From: JACVRM01 sp963809765
GTDB taxonomy: Bacteria; Actinomycetota; Thermoleophilia; Gaiellales; Gaiellaceae
Length of the DNA: 64,000 nt
Direction: 5' to 3'
NCBI GenBank assembly: GCA_963809765.1
Contig: CAWEKT010000001.1
Location: 434,001 to 498,000, forward strand
Shown: in pieces, positions 53,011-62,837 of the stretch
Layout of the letters: each line of letters starts with the position of its first letter
How positions within the stretch are numbered: position 1 is the stretch's first letter
Notes under the pieces: model-generated
Seen by the model: the letters and a program-made list of their open reading frames with translations, nothing else
Database searches by the model: none
Told to the model about the DNA's origin: nothing
Made by a program: the position numbers and the translations under genes

Positions 53011-53859
53011 CTAGTCGCTAGGCAGCTCGGTTCGTGCCGGACGGTGCGTCAGCCATCCTTCGGCGTCGCGTAGACGCCGAGCCGTGCTTGCCAACAGGTC
53101 TCCGCCGCCGGTCGGGGTGGACGCGAGATCGATCGGAAAGCTGAGCGGGGGATCGAACGCAATAGTCACGACACCCGCGATCGGCTCTTGCACCCACTCG
53201 CCCACCACAACGGAGACGGCCTCGCCGCCGGCGACCGGCAGCATGCGTCGATCCCACGGGGCGCTGAGCGTTTTCGTTGTGCGCTCGAGTTCGAACCCCG
53301 CGGCCCTGACCACCGCACTCAGCCAGGTATTGAACGCGCGCCCGGGCGGCTCGCTCGGCAGCAGGACACGCTCCGCGGCAAAGGCGCCGACCGGGATCGC
53401 GTCCGCCTTCGCGTGGGAGTGCGTCGCAGGCAGCGCGGCCAACAGCGGCTCGTCCCTTAGCGTGTCGATGCGAATGCCGTAGCGCCGCGCGACCGCCGGC
53501 AGTTCCATCACCGCCGCGGCCGTAAGCTCGTGGCTTGCGATCTGCCGCAGCAGCTCCGGTGTTACGTCCTCCTCGAGCCGGACGTGAAGCTCGGGACGCT
53601 CCCTCCCCAGCTCCTCGGCGATCCGCGTCGCCTGCGCGCGGGTGAACGGCGTGTAGCCGATGCCGAGAACGCCACTACTCGAGCGCGCGGCACGACGCGC
53701 GTCATCGACTGCAGCCTCGATATCGGCAAGCGCCCGCCGCGCACGCTCGAGCAGCGCCGTGCCGGCCGGGGTCAACTCGACCCGGCGCGTGGTCCGGACA
53801 AACAGCACCAGCCCGAGCTCCCACCTGTCCCGATCGTCACGACGCACGAGGACCACCAA
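53011..53859 (-). pseudogene. LysR-family regulator lacking most of its HTH
   Basis: The effector-binding domain is complete (RSSSGVLGIGYTPFTRAQAT, LLAALPATHSHAKADAIP, and so on), and the linker helix ELTPAGTALLERARRALADI is preceded by LGLVLFVRTTRRV. Only the last helix of the winged helix is present. Upstream sequence in all frames lacks the usual HTH (about 40 residues). It is therefore either 5'-truncated or carries a rearrangement. It may once have controlled the neighbouring SDR/hydrolase genes. Confidence 0.6.
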
Positions 53860-53953
53860 TCAGCCGTTCACCGGGGTGCCGCCTCGCATCGAGAGCCGAG
53901 ATCGCGGAGTCGAACTCACCGTCGGCGAAAGCGGCTTAGGCGCGAGACTTGAG

Positions 53954-54268
53954 ATGAGCGGATCGGCGACCCAGCTTCGCTCAGCGCCAGAGGTAGCGCC
54001 GAGGCTTGTCTTCTTCTATTCGCCGAGTTCGGGACGCTGCCGCCGTGTTGACGGGTTCCTGGCGCAGGTGTTGCAGCATCGGCGAAACCACGACAGTTTC
54101 AAGCTCGTTCGAGTCTCGGTGGACGAGCGCCCAGACCTCGCCGAGCGATTCGGGATCGACGCGGTCCCGACGCTCTGCGTTGTCGAGGACGGACGCTTGA
54201 CCAAGCGGATCCGGGAGCCACAGGGCGCCAGCCATCTACAGCGGGAGCTCTCCCGCTGGCTGCACTGA
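53954..54268 (+). CDS. thioredoxin-like protein lacking the first active-site Cys
   Basis: A 104-residue thioredoxin fold: RLVFFYSPSSGRCRRVDGFL, then VRVSVDERPDLAERFGIDAV and PTLCVVEDGRLTKRI. The cis-Pro is present (AVPTL). The active-site CxxC reads SSGRC, so only the second Cys remains (monothiol). Such proteins often act as chaperone-like or mixed-disulphide partners. ATG 53954. Follows the truncated LysR gene on the opposite strand. Confidence 0.7.
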   Translation: MSGSATQLRSAPEVAPRLVFFYSPSSGRCRRVDGFLAQVLQHRRNHDSFKLVRVSVDERPDLAERFGIDAVPTLCVVEDGRLTKRIREPQGASHLQRELSRWLH

Positions 54269-54475
54269 GCACCGCTGTCGGGTTCGTCCTCGTCTGCGCG
54301 GGCGTCGCCTCGCCCGGCACAGGGCTCGTGGGGCAGTAAGGGCCGTCGGGTCGAGGCACGGGAACCGTTTCCCCCGGCACCGCGCAACTCCCCCGATCGG
54401 GGGGTTCGAGGCAGCGCGCTGCGCGTCGATGCGGGCACAGATCGGCTTCGAACGACGGAGCCAGCTCGCCCCGAC

Positions 54476-55825
54476 ATGCAACGCCCCGACAGCAAGATCC
54501 GTCCCGAACGCCTGGCCGCAGCTATCTCCTGGTCGCCGTCTGGCGCGGCTGCCGTGCTGGCCGCCGGCCTCGCACTCGGCGGCGCTGCTGCGACGAGATC
54601 GACGCTGTACGCCTGCGCCGGTGCGCCTCCGGACGCGCCGCGGAAGCTGTACCCCGAGAAGCGCTACTACCTGGAGACCCAGGCCTGGTGGTCGCCGATG
54701 CCCGGGCACTCGCCGACCGAGCCGTTCCAGGACCGCACCGGCCACATCCACCTGGGAGCCTGCGTTCCGCTCTACCAGACCGTCTCCGGCGGGAAGCTCC
54801 AGCTCGACATGAAGTGGCAGGAGCACAACATGCACGGCGTCAACGGCAAGGGCGCGCCGATTCCCGTCAACTTCATCGTGAACATCGAGGGCGTCTACGA
54901 GGGGCCGAACATGAGGCACCTCGGCCTCTGGAAGGCGGTCCCATGTGCCACGGTGCAGTGCGAGGGCTGGGTGAGCTTCGACTTCGATTACTCGAAGGCG
55001 CCAAGGGGTTGGGGCAACCTGAACCCGTTCATCCAGGACTTCTTCACCGACTGCGCCGAAGGTGCGCCGAACTGCCGGCAGTTGCGGACGCTCAACCACT
55101 GGCCGGTCAACTTCGTGACCGGGAATCCGCCGGCACCGTCGACCAACGAGAGCGTGCTCGCGCCGGACGCCTACACCGGCGGCGAGTCCTGGTTCAGTCG
55201 CGAACCGGACTTCGGGTCGCCCTACGCGCGCACGTTCGTCAAGAGGGATGAGATCGCGAAGCTGTGGAACATCGAGACCGGCGCCCTCGTGCCCAAGTCG
55301 GGAACGTTCCACATCACGATCGGCGGCCAGACGGACGGTCACCGCGCGATGATCGACCCGGCGATGCACGCGATGCCGCCCGTGGTCGGGCAGGTCATCC
55401 TGGACAAGCCGCCGGTGGCCGGAAGGAAGACCTGGGAGTACTTCGACCTCGCGATCGACACGACGAAGCTGGCGGACGGCCCGCACAAGCTCGTGTTCCA
55501 GAACATCCTCAAGCGCACTTCGGGCGAGCAGTCGGGACTGATCGTGCTGCCGTTCCTCGTCGCCAACTCGCCTGCGCCGACGTCGACTACGACGACGACT
55601 CCGCCTCCGAGTACCACGACGACATCAGGCCACCACCATCACCCCACGCCAAAGCTGACGTGCGCGCAGAAGCGGGCGAAGCACCAGAGGCACGTCAAGG
55701 CGCTACGCGCGAAGGTGGCCAAGCTCAAGAAGCGCCTCGCGCACCAGCGGGTGAAGAGCTCCAAGCTCGGCCGCCAGATCGCTCGTACGCGCAAGCAGAT
55801 CGTCGTCCTGACTCGGTGTCCTTGA
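54476..55825 (+). CDS. secreted protein with His/Thr-rich linker and basic coiled-coil tail
   Basis: A 449-residue protein in one frame. The N-terminus has a signal or anchor (SWSPSGAAAVLAAGLALGG). The next 330 residues form a folded domain with aromatic and Cys motifs (RYYLETQAWWSPMPGHSPTE, CATVQCEGWVSFDFDYSKAP). It resembles calcium-binding or sugar-binding surface proteins, but I do not recognise the family. A Thr/Pro linker with four His is followed by a Lys/Arg-rich coiled coil (RHVKALRAKVAKLKKRLAHQ) that might bind anionic cell-wall polymers. The IS481-type remnant follows its stop. Confidence 0.7.
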   Translation: MQRPDSKIRPERLAAAISWSPSGAAAVLAAGLALGGAAATRSTLYACAGAPPDAPRKLYPEKRYYLETQAWWSPMPGHSPTEPFQDRTGHIHLGACVPLYQTVSGGKLQLDMKWQEHNMHGVNGKGAPIPVNFIVNIEGVYEGPNMRHLGLWKAVPCATVQCEGWVSFDFDYSKAPRGWGNLNPFIQDFFTDCAEGAPNCRQLRTLNHWPVNFVTGNPPAPSTNESVLAPDAYTGGESWFSREPDFGSPYARTFVKRDEIAKLWNIETGALVPKSGTFHITIGGQTDGHRAMIDPAMHAMPPVVGQVILDKPPVAGRKTWEYFDLAIDTTKLADGPHKLVFQNILKRTSGEQSGLIVLPFLVANSPAPTSTTTTTPPPSTTTTSGHHHHPTPKLTCAQKRAKHQRHVKALRAKVAKLKKRLAHQRVKSSKLGRQIARTRKQIVVLTRCP

Positions 55826-55834
55826 CCGGCTAGC

Positions 55835-56231
55835 TGTAGTTCCTAGCCACGTTGTTCAGTCGGCTTGCTGGTGGTCGGTGGCCGAGGCTGCCGTGTGGTC
55901 GGGTGTAGTTTCTGGTGGTTGGGCCAGAGTGGCAGCGCTTCGGCGCGTTCGCCGCTGTTGGCGTAGAGCTGTGCGTACGCCCATCCGTCGAGCATGGTCT
56001 GGATGAAACGCTCGGCTTTGCCGTTCGTGCGTGGGCGCCGCGGCCTGGTTCGGGAGTGTCGGATACCCGGCCGCGAACACTCGTAGCGGTTCGGCGGCTC
56101 GACTGGCTCGAGCCGTGAGCGGCCGACACCGTCGAGAGCGGCATCGCCAGCGCCTCGGCGATGGAGCTGGGGGCATCGACAACCACCAGCCTCCAGAGAG
56201 GCCCGGATGAACAACCTTCCTAGGAACTACA
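55835..56231 (-). mobile_element. internally deleted IS481-family element
   Basis: The ends are imperfect inverted repeats: TGTAGTTCCTAGCCACG on the left and, read from the other end, TGTAGTTCCTAGGAAGG. Within it, two frames together show pieces of an IS481-type transposase: LSTVSA near the N-terminus, RRPRTNGKAERFIQTMLD (the DDE-end motif), and RPHGSLGHRPP at the C-terminus. The catalytic core between them is missing, so it is non-autonomous. CTAG flanks both ends (55830-55833 and 56233-56236), in line with the NCTAGN target preference known for IS481. Confidence 0.8.
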
Positions 56232-56280
56232 ACTAGACGAGCAAGAGGCCAGCAGCAAGGGATACTGGCGGGTGCAACCG

Positions 56281-57603
56281 ATGGACGCCCTGGAGCTCGA
56301 TCAGCTGGTCTTCCATCCGTGGGTCGCGCAGGCCCCGCGAAACGTCCCGGTGTTCGTCGAAGGGGAGGGCAGCTACCTCGTCGACGAGAGCGGGCGGCGG
56401 TACCTCGACTTCAGCTCGCAGCTGGTGTTCACGAACGTGGGACACCAGCACCCCAGGGTCGTCTCCGCGATCAAGGAACAGGCCGATCGCCTGTGCACGC
56501 TCGCGCCGATCTGGGCGAGCGACGTACGCGGCGAGGCGGCGGGCATGGTCGTCGACGTGGCCCCGGCCGGGCTGGGCCACGTGATGTTCACCAACGGCGG
56601 CACGGAGGCGATCGAGCACGCCACCCGGATGGCGCGCGTTCACACCGGCCGCCCGAAGCTCCTGGCGGCGTACCGCTCCTACCACGGCGCCACGACCACG
56701 GCGATGCACCTCACCGGCGACCATCGTCGCTGGGCCACGGACACCGGCGCCGCCGGCGTCGTCCACTTCTTCGGTCCCTTCCTGTACCGGTCGGCCTTCG
56801 GCTCTTCGACGGCGAGCCAGGAATGCGACCGGGCTCTCGCACACCTCGAGCAGGTGATCGCCCTCGAGGGACCATCCACGATCGCCGCGCTGGTTCTCGA
56901 GTCGGTCATCGGCGGGTCGGGGGTGATTCCCCCTCCACCCGGCTATCTCGAAGGGGTCCGGGAGCTCTGCACGGAGCACGGGATCGTGTACATCGCCGAC
57001 GAGGTGCTAGTGGGCTTCGGCCGCACCGGCGAGTGGTTCGCCGTCGACCACGCCGGGGTCTCACCGGACCTCATGACGTTCGCCAAAGGCGTCAACTCGG
57101 GGTACGTGCCGCTCGGCGGCGTCCTCGTCGGCGACGCGATCTACGACACGTTCGTCCAGCGGCCGTACCCGGGCGGGCTCACGTACTCGGGGCACCCGCT
57201 CGCCTGTGCTGCGGCGGTCGGCACGCTCGGGGCGATGCACGACGAGAACCTGGTCGCCTCGGCGGCGCGTCTCGGCACGGACGTCCTCGGGCCGGGCCTG
57301 CGCTCGCTGGCCGAGCGGCACCCGTCGGTCGGCGAGGTGCGCGGCATCGGCGCGCTCTGGACGCTCGAGCTCGTCCGCGACCGCACAACGCGGGAGCCGC
57401 TCGTGCCCTACGCCGCGGCCGGTCCCGCAGCGGCGCCGATGGCGGCGCTCACCGCGGCGTGCCTGGAGCGCGGGCTGATCGCGTTCGTCTTCGGTAACCG
57501 CATCAACGTCTCTCCGCCGCTGAACCTGAGCGACGCCGAGGCGGAGGACGGACTGGCGATCCTGGACGAAGTGCTCTCGGTCGCCGACGCCTCCGGCGCG
57601 TAG
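56281..57603 (+). CDS. class III (omega) aminotransferase
   Basis: A 440-residue PLP enzyme in one frame: LDFSSQLVFTNVGHQHPRVV, GGTEAIEHATRMARVHTGR, RSYHGATTTAMHLTGDHRRW, DEVLVGFGRTGEWFAVDH, PLP-Lys in FAKGVNSGYVPLGG, and GGLTYSGHPLACAAA. The family transfers amino groups from taurine, beta-alanine, GABA, or similar omega-amino donors to pyruvate or 2-oxoglutarate. The probable start is ATG 56281 (GTG 56272 is an alternative). No pathway partners are adjacent, so the substrate is open. Confidence 0.87.
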   Translation: MDALELDQLVFHPWVAQAPRNVPVFVEGEGSYLVDESGRRYLDFSSQLVFTNVGHQHPRVVSAIKEQADRLCTLAPIWASDVRGEAAGMVVDVAPAGLGHVMFTNGGTEAIEHATRMARVHTGRPKLLAAYRSYHGATTTAMHLTGDHRRWATDTGAAGVVHFFGPFLYRSAFGSSTASQECDRALAHLEQVIALEGPSTIAALVLESVIGGSGVIPPPPGYLEGVRELCTEHGIVYIADEVLVGFGRTGEWFAVDHAGVSPDLMTFAKGVNSGYVPLGGVLVGDAIYDTFVQRPYPGGLTYSGHPLACAAAVGTLGAMHDENLVASAARLGTDVLGPGLRSLAERHPSVGEVRGIGALWTLELVRDRTTREPLVPYAAAGPAAAPMAALTAACLERGLIAFVFGNRINVSPPLNLSDAEAEDGLAILDEVLSVADASGA

Positions 57604-57640
57604 CGCGAGCGCAAGAGCCGCTAGGAGCAGCGGCCCGGTG

Positions 57641-57675
57641 CCGAGCGCTGGGAAGAAAACCGTTCGCGCGCTCGG
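57641..57675 (+). terminator. hairpin after the aminotransferase gene
   Basis: An 8-bp inverted repeat (CCGAGCGC at 57641-57648, GCGCTCGG at 57668-57675). It probably ends the aminotransferase transcript. The rest of the spacer to 57833 shows nothing recognisable. Confidence 0.4.
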
Positions 57676-57833
57676 CGCCTATTACCTGGTGGACAGGTCA
57701 GCGCGACCAGCGCACGTCACGTGAGGGCAGCCGTGTAACGCGGCGACCGCCGTGCTCTGGCCGTTCTGAGTCGTCTGCGCGACAGGGCCGGCCGCCGACC
57801 CGCGGCCGGCTCTGCCTCCCGCTGCGGGACCCT

Positions 57834-58205
57834 CTACGGCCGTGAGTACGAGGCGCCGTCGGTGAGCCCGTAGACGTTCCCGTCCGGCGCGCGGAAGTGC
57901 AGCCAGCCCTGCTCGGGTGTGCCCCCGCTGGGCCCGAGGATCTCGGCGCCGGCCGCCTCGAGCTCCGCGGCGGCGGCCCGGAGGTCGTCGACGAGGAACT
58001 CGGGCACCGGGCCTGTCGTGAAGTGGGCATGGTCGGTGTCGGGCGGCCCAAAGACCTCGAACTGCGATGAGTCCGGAAGCTTGCTCCAGGCGAATCCAGG
58101 GTCGACCTCCACCAACGGCAGGCCGAGCACGTCACGGAAGAACGCGACCGTCTCGGCGAACCGTTCGGTCCGCACGCCCGCCCACACGACTCCTCGAATT
58201 TGCAA
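57834..58205 (-). CDS. VOC-superfamily (glyoxalase-like) protein
   Basis: About 123 residues: GVVWAGVRTERFAETVAFFR, FEVFGPPDTDHAHFTTGPVP, VDDLRAAAAELEAAGAEIL and QGWLHFRAPDGNVYGLTDG. These are the two beta-alpha-beta-beta-beta halves of the VOC fold with plausible His/Glu metal ligands. The TTG at 58205 (LQIRG) begins the domain. Single-domain members are isomerases, dioxygenases or binding proteins. It is divergent from the glycosyltransferase gene. Confidence 0.78.
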   Translation of the reverse strand: MQIRGVVWAGVRTERFAETVAFFRDVLGLPLVEVDPGFAWSKLPDSSQFEVFGPPDTDHAHFTTGPVPEFLVDDLRAAAAELEAAGAEILGPSGGTPEQGWLHFRAPDGNVYGLTDGASYSRP

Positions 58206-58371
58206 GCGACCGATCGTACGCGGCCTCCATCCTCGGCCTTGATGCGGTCCTAGACTTTCGGCTTGGCCCACTGCGGGCGGGCTGGACACGCGCCTGTTCG
58301 GTCGATATGAATCGCGCGGGGCTTTGTCGCCGCGTTGCGGCCGCGGGAGGGAGGGCAAGGGCGTGGGGAGG

Positions 58372-61015
58372 ATGCTGGGACTGGGGCACCGTGCCCCCGC
58401 GTGGCTCCGTACCCTGGAGCCGCTTCTGGTCGTCGCCGGCGACGCGCGGCTGTGGCTTGCGGGCAGCGCATCCGCCCAGAGCGCACCTCCGGCCGTGAGC
58501 GGCGGACGGGCGCCCGAAGAGATTCGCGAGCCGCCTCGAGTCCAGATTCCGGGGGCCGCGCACTCGTCCGCCATCGCCGAGGCGGTGAGGAGGCACGGAG
58601 ACGCGCTCCCGGTTGCCGGCAGCAGCTGGCGCTCTCTGGTCAGCGGGGCGTACGTCGCCGTCGCGCTCGCATACGTCGGCTGGATGCTCGCGTCCCTCGA
58701 CCTGACACGACTCTGGATCGCCATTCCCTTCGCGGCCGCGAATCTCCTCACGCTGACGTACGGGCTGCTGCTCGTTGTGAACGGCTGGAGACGCGAGGTC
58801 CCCGTCCACCGGCCCTTGCCGCACGGAGCCGAGCCCTTTGTCGCCGTCCTCGTCCCGACGTGCGGCGAGCCGATCCCGATGATCCTGCGCACGGTCGAGT
58901 CGGTTCTGCAGCAGGACTGGCCCCTCGACCGCATGGTGGTCGTCGTCTCCGACGACGGGCACGATCCGAAGCTCGAGGAGGCCGTCCGGTCGCTCGGCAT
59001 GAGGGAGGTCGACTACTACTCGCCGCTTCCCCGCTACGCCGCTGGTCGGGACGGCGCGGCCAAGGCCGGCAACCTGAACGCAGCCCTGGCGTACGTCTGC
59101 GACCGGCACCCCGAGGCCGAGGTGATCGAGACCCGGGACGCCGACGACGAGATGGGGAGCCTGTCATTCCTCCGGGAGGTCGTCGGCCAGCTCCACGCCG
59201 ACCCGGGCCTCGCGTTCGTCCAGACGATCAAGGAAGCGAGCGTGACGGCGCGTGATCCGTTCAACAACCGCGAGACCCTCTTCTACCGGGGTCAGATGCT
59301 CTCCAAGAACGCGGCGAACGCCGTCTTTCCCTGCGGGTCCGGCGTCGTCTGGCGCCGGGACGCGCTCCACTCCATCGGCGACTTCCCGACGTGGAATCTC
59401 GTGGAAGACCTGCAGTCGGGTGTCGAAGCGTTGCGCCGCAAGTGGCGAGGCATGTACCTCCCGATCGTGGGAGCGGTCGCGCAGCACGCCCCGGAAGACC
59501 TTCCGAGCGTGTTCAAGCAACGGGGGACGTGGGCGACCGACTCGGTCCGGCTGATGACGTGGGCACGTCTCAAGGGCCTGACCCTCCGCCAGCGCATGCA
59601 CTTCTGGGAGATCGCGCTCTGCTACCTGAACAGCTTCACAACCCCCGTCTACGTGGCGTCCCTGCTCTTCTGCCTGGTGACCGGCGCCGGGCCGCTGGAG
59701 TTCACGCCGTGGGCCTGCGCCCTCTTCATGGGCAGCCTCGTCGTCGTCTCCGAACTCTGGCTCGCGGTCTCGTTCTACCCCTACAACGACCGGCGCCGCC
59801 GCCAGCGCGGCTACCTGCGCTCGCTCTGGCGCGCCCGCGTCGTGTGGAACGGCTTGGCACCGGCCTACATGGTCGGCGCCTTCAAGGCGCTGGCCGGAGG
59901 CCCGCACCGCAAGCCGGTCTACAGGGTGACGCGGAAGACGCACGATCACCGCTTCCACTGGCGGTTCGTCGTTCCGCACGCCGCGGCAGTCGTGGCGCTC
60001 GTCGCTGCCTCCGTCTACGCCGTTGTCGCGGGCTCCATGAGCACCAGCGTCGTGCCCTCCCTCTACTGGTCGGGGCTGGTCCTGGCGCTGCTCGTCAACT
60101 TCATCAGCCTGAGCTGGTTCGCACTCCCCGGCCCGGCCGGCCGGCCGTCGTTCACGCCGCGGCTCCGTGCGCTCTCGGGTGCTCTCGCGGCCCGACTGGC
60201 GTTCGGCGACGCGCCGGCCACCCGTCACGGCCTGGGCTGGGCGGCAGTGCGGGTGGTCACGGCGGTTTCATTCGTCGGTGTCGTCGCGCTCCTCGGTCTG
60301 CCCTACTACCCGCAGAGCGAAGCCAGCGGCGGCATGCACGCCCTGAGCACGACCCACCGGATCGGCACTCCTGCGGAGTCGCCGCTGATCCGGATGGCGT
60401 GGGCCGCTCGGACGGACGCGGAGGGCTACTCGGTCAGCTGGTCGCGCCGCTGGTCCGAGCCTGATGCCGTCCGTGATCTCGCCGGCTCGGTCGCCGGCGT
60501 GGTCAGCCCGCCGCTCGCCCCCGGCCGCTGGTGGTTCAACCTGCGGTCGGAGGCGGGTGCCGAATGGACGTCGACGGTGCACGCGGGGCCGTTCGTCGTG
60601 GCCGGCTCAGCGGTCGAGGTACCGCTGATCCCGGGATCGGCGCACGGGGCGCTTCGCGGCTATGGCTCTCCGCGCGGCGAAGCCGGCAACGGCATGCACG
60701 CCTTCAGCACGAGCCACCGGATCGGCACCCCGGCGGCGTCGCCGCTGATCGGGATGGCGTGGACGCCTCGTCCAGGTGTGGAGGGCTACTCGATCCGCTG
60801 GTCACGCCGCCCGTCCGAGCCCGATGCGGTGCGCGACATCGGCGTCGCGGTCGCCGGCGTGGTCAGTCCGCCGCTCGCCCCCGGACGCTGGTGGTTCAAC
60901 TTGCGGGCGGACACCGGCGAGAGCTGGACGCCGGCGGCGCATGTGGGGCCGTTCGTCGTGGCCGGCTCAGGCGGTCGAGGTACCGCTGATCCCGGCAACG
61001 GCGCCAGGCCTCTAG
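58372..61015 (+). CDS. membrane GT2 glycosyltransferase (cellulose-synthase-like) with duplicated C-terminal module; one frameshift
   Basis: About 880 residues. Two N-terminal membrane helices are followed by the GT2 domain: VLVPTCGEPIPMILRTVESV, VVVVSDDGHDPKLEEA, ETRDADDEMGSL with the metal Asp, and the processive-type motif FKQRGTWATDSVRL (QxxxW). Five further membrane helices follow. The C-terminus contains two ~95-residue copies of a module with GMHA-STT/STS-HRIGTPA, SPPLAPGRWWFNLR and GPFVVAGS. One extra G near 60970 shifts the frame just before the end; the corrected end is VPLIPATAPGL with stop at 61015. It probably makes a beta-linked surface polysaccharide. ATG 58372 follows GGGGAGG. 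Its stop overlaps that of the convergent gene. Confidence 0.85.
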
Positions 61016-62837
61016 TTACTAGCCTTCGGCCCGCGTCCGACCCAGAGCGTCACCCGCGCTCCGTTGGCTCGCACTGATCCAGCGCGGGGGGTCTGTGCGA
61101 CCACCCGGCCGCGCATCCGCTTCGACGAGGCCAGCTTCTTCACCTGCGCGAGGCTGCAGTGGCGGGCTCGGACGCGCGCCTTGGCGGTGCCGAGGCTCAG
61201 GCCGCGGACGTTCGGCACGGAGCAGCGCGCCTTCGGCTTGCCCTTGGGCACGGTCGTCGTGCTCGGCAGTGTCGTCGTCGGCGGCGCTGGGCCGGGCGTC
61301 GTGGTCGTAGGTGTCGTCGTCGTGGGCGTCGGGATCGTCGTGGTCGGCGCCGTCGTGGTGGTGGGCGTCGTCGTCGTGGTCGTCGGCGGCGCCGGCGGAG
61401 CTGTCGGTGTGACCACATTCGACGCCGACGCCTGGCCGAGCCGACGACGTTCCGCGCGCGGACCGTGAAGGTGTGAGCGACGCCCTCGCGGAGACCCGAG
61501 ACGACCAGTGAAGTCGCGGGCCACGCGGCGGTTTGAACGGCTCCGTCCGGCGAGGGTCGCACCTCGTACTCGAGGATCGTCTCGTTTCCGTCGAATCCCG
61601 TCGGCGTCCACGAGACCGTCGCCGCGCGCACGCCCGCGGTGGCGGACACACCCGTCGGCGCCGACGGGGTGTCGGCAGCGAACGACGTCACGGCCAGGCC
61701 GGAGCCCAGCGGCTCGAACGGCCCGAACTGCGACGGCTGCCAGCCGATGCTTTCGCCGAACCACTTGCGAGCCAGCTCGCCGCCGCGTCCCCGCACGAGG
61801 ACGTCCAGGGGGCCAGTCTGGCGCTGAACCAGCGCCGGGCTTCCCGTCATGCCCCCGCCGGGGCCCGTCCCGAGGATCTCGAAGGGGCCGAACGGCGAGG
61901 GCAGCCAGGCACCTCCCGGCTCGATCCACTTGTGCGCGAGCGCCCCGAAGGCGTCCCGGGCGAACACGTTCACGTTGCCGTTTGCCGTCTGGAGGACGTG
62001 AGGGTCGCCGGCGAGCCCCGTGCCGAGCACCGCGAACGCTGACACCGAGGGCTGCCAGCCCCCCGACGCCGGTAGCCACTTGTACAGGAGGCCGCCGTTC
62101 TGGCCGCGCGCGAACACGTCGAGCGTGCCGTCCTGCCGGACGAGCGCGGCGGGTGACCCCGCAAGACCGGAGCCCAGCGTCTCGAACCCGGTCGGAGTCG
62201 GCCGCCAGTCGCCGCCTGCTCCAAGCCACTTGTGCAGGAGCTCGCCTCCGCTCCCGCGGACGAAGACGTCGAGCGTCCCGTCGTGCCGCCGAACCACGGC
62301 GGGGTTTCCGGTTAGGCCTGAACCAAGCAGCTCGAACGGGCCTGTCCCCGGGGCCGGCCAGGCGCCGGTCGCTCCGGACGACTTGTGCGCAAGCCGTCCG
62401 GCTGTATCCCGTGCGAAGACGTGAATCGTCCCGTCGGCCGCCTGAACGACCTGGGGGTCGCCGGCAAGCCCCGAACCGAGCGCTTCGAAGCTGCCCGAGG
62501 GGAACGGCCTCCAGCCGCCGGACGTCGGTAGCCACCTGTGCAGCAGAGCGCCGTCGGGGCTGCGAGCGAACACGTCGACGAACCCCGTCCTGCGAACCAG
62601 CGCGGCAGGAGTGCCGGCGACACCGGAGCCCAACGTCTCGAACCCGGACGCGGAAGGCTGCCAGCTGCCGGTGGCGCTGAGCCACTTGTGGAGCAGCTGC
62701 CCGCCGGAGGCGACCGCGAAGACGTCGATCGGCCCATCCGGCCGCTGCACGACCGGCGTCGCGTGGGCAGTCGCCGCCTCGAGGAGCGGGACGGTGAGGA
62801 GCGCGACCACGGTGCACACAAGCGCAAAACGGGCCAT
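61012..62837 (-). CDS. secreted seven-bladed PLL-like propeller with FN3 and PASTA domains; one frameshift
   Basis: About 608 residues. Signal peptide (MARFALVCTVVALLTVPLLE). Seven ~50-residue repeats follow, each with D-VFARG/DGTLDVF, L-HKW and GW-P (for example DGTLDVFVRGSGGELLHKWL), matching the PLL-like lectin-type beta propeller. Then come a fibronectin type III domain (SAPTGVSATAGVRAATVSWT), a break near 61438, a Thr/Pro linker of about 60 residues and a PASTA domain (SVPNVRGLSLGTAKARVRA). PASTA modules bind peptidoglycan-like ligands, so the protein is probably attached to the wall with the propeller outward, perhaps binding sugars. Confidence 0.82.

Noticed and set aside
55600..55660. 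Run of four His in a secreted protein as an engineered tag.
   Set aside because: It lies within a natural Thr/Pro linker, not at a terminus, and codon use matches the surroundings.
50088..55834. tRNA-Ala 3' end (CCGGCTAGCT) repeated at 55827-55836 as attachment sites of an integrated island.
   Set aside because: The match is only ten bases, and its CTAG belongs to the target site of the IS481-type element. No integrase is present between the two sites.
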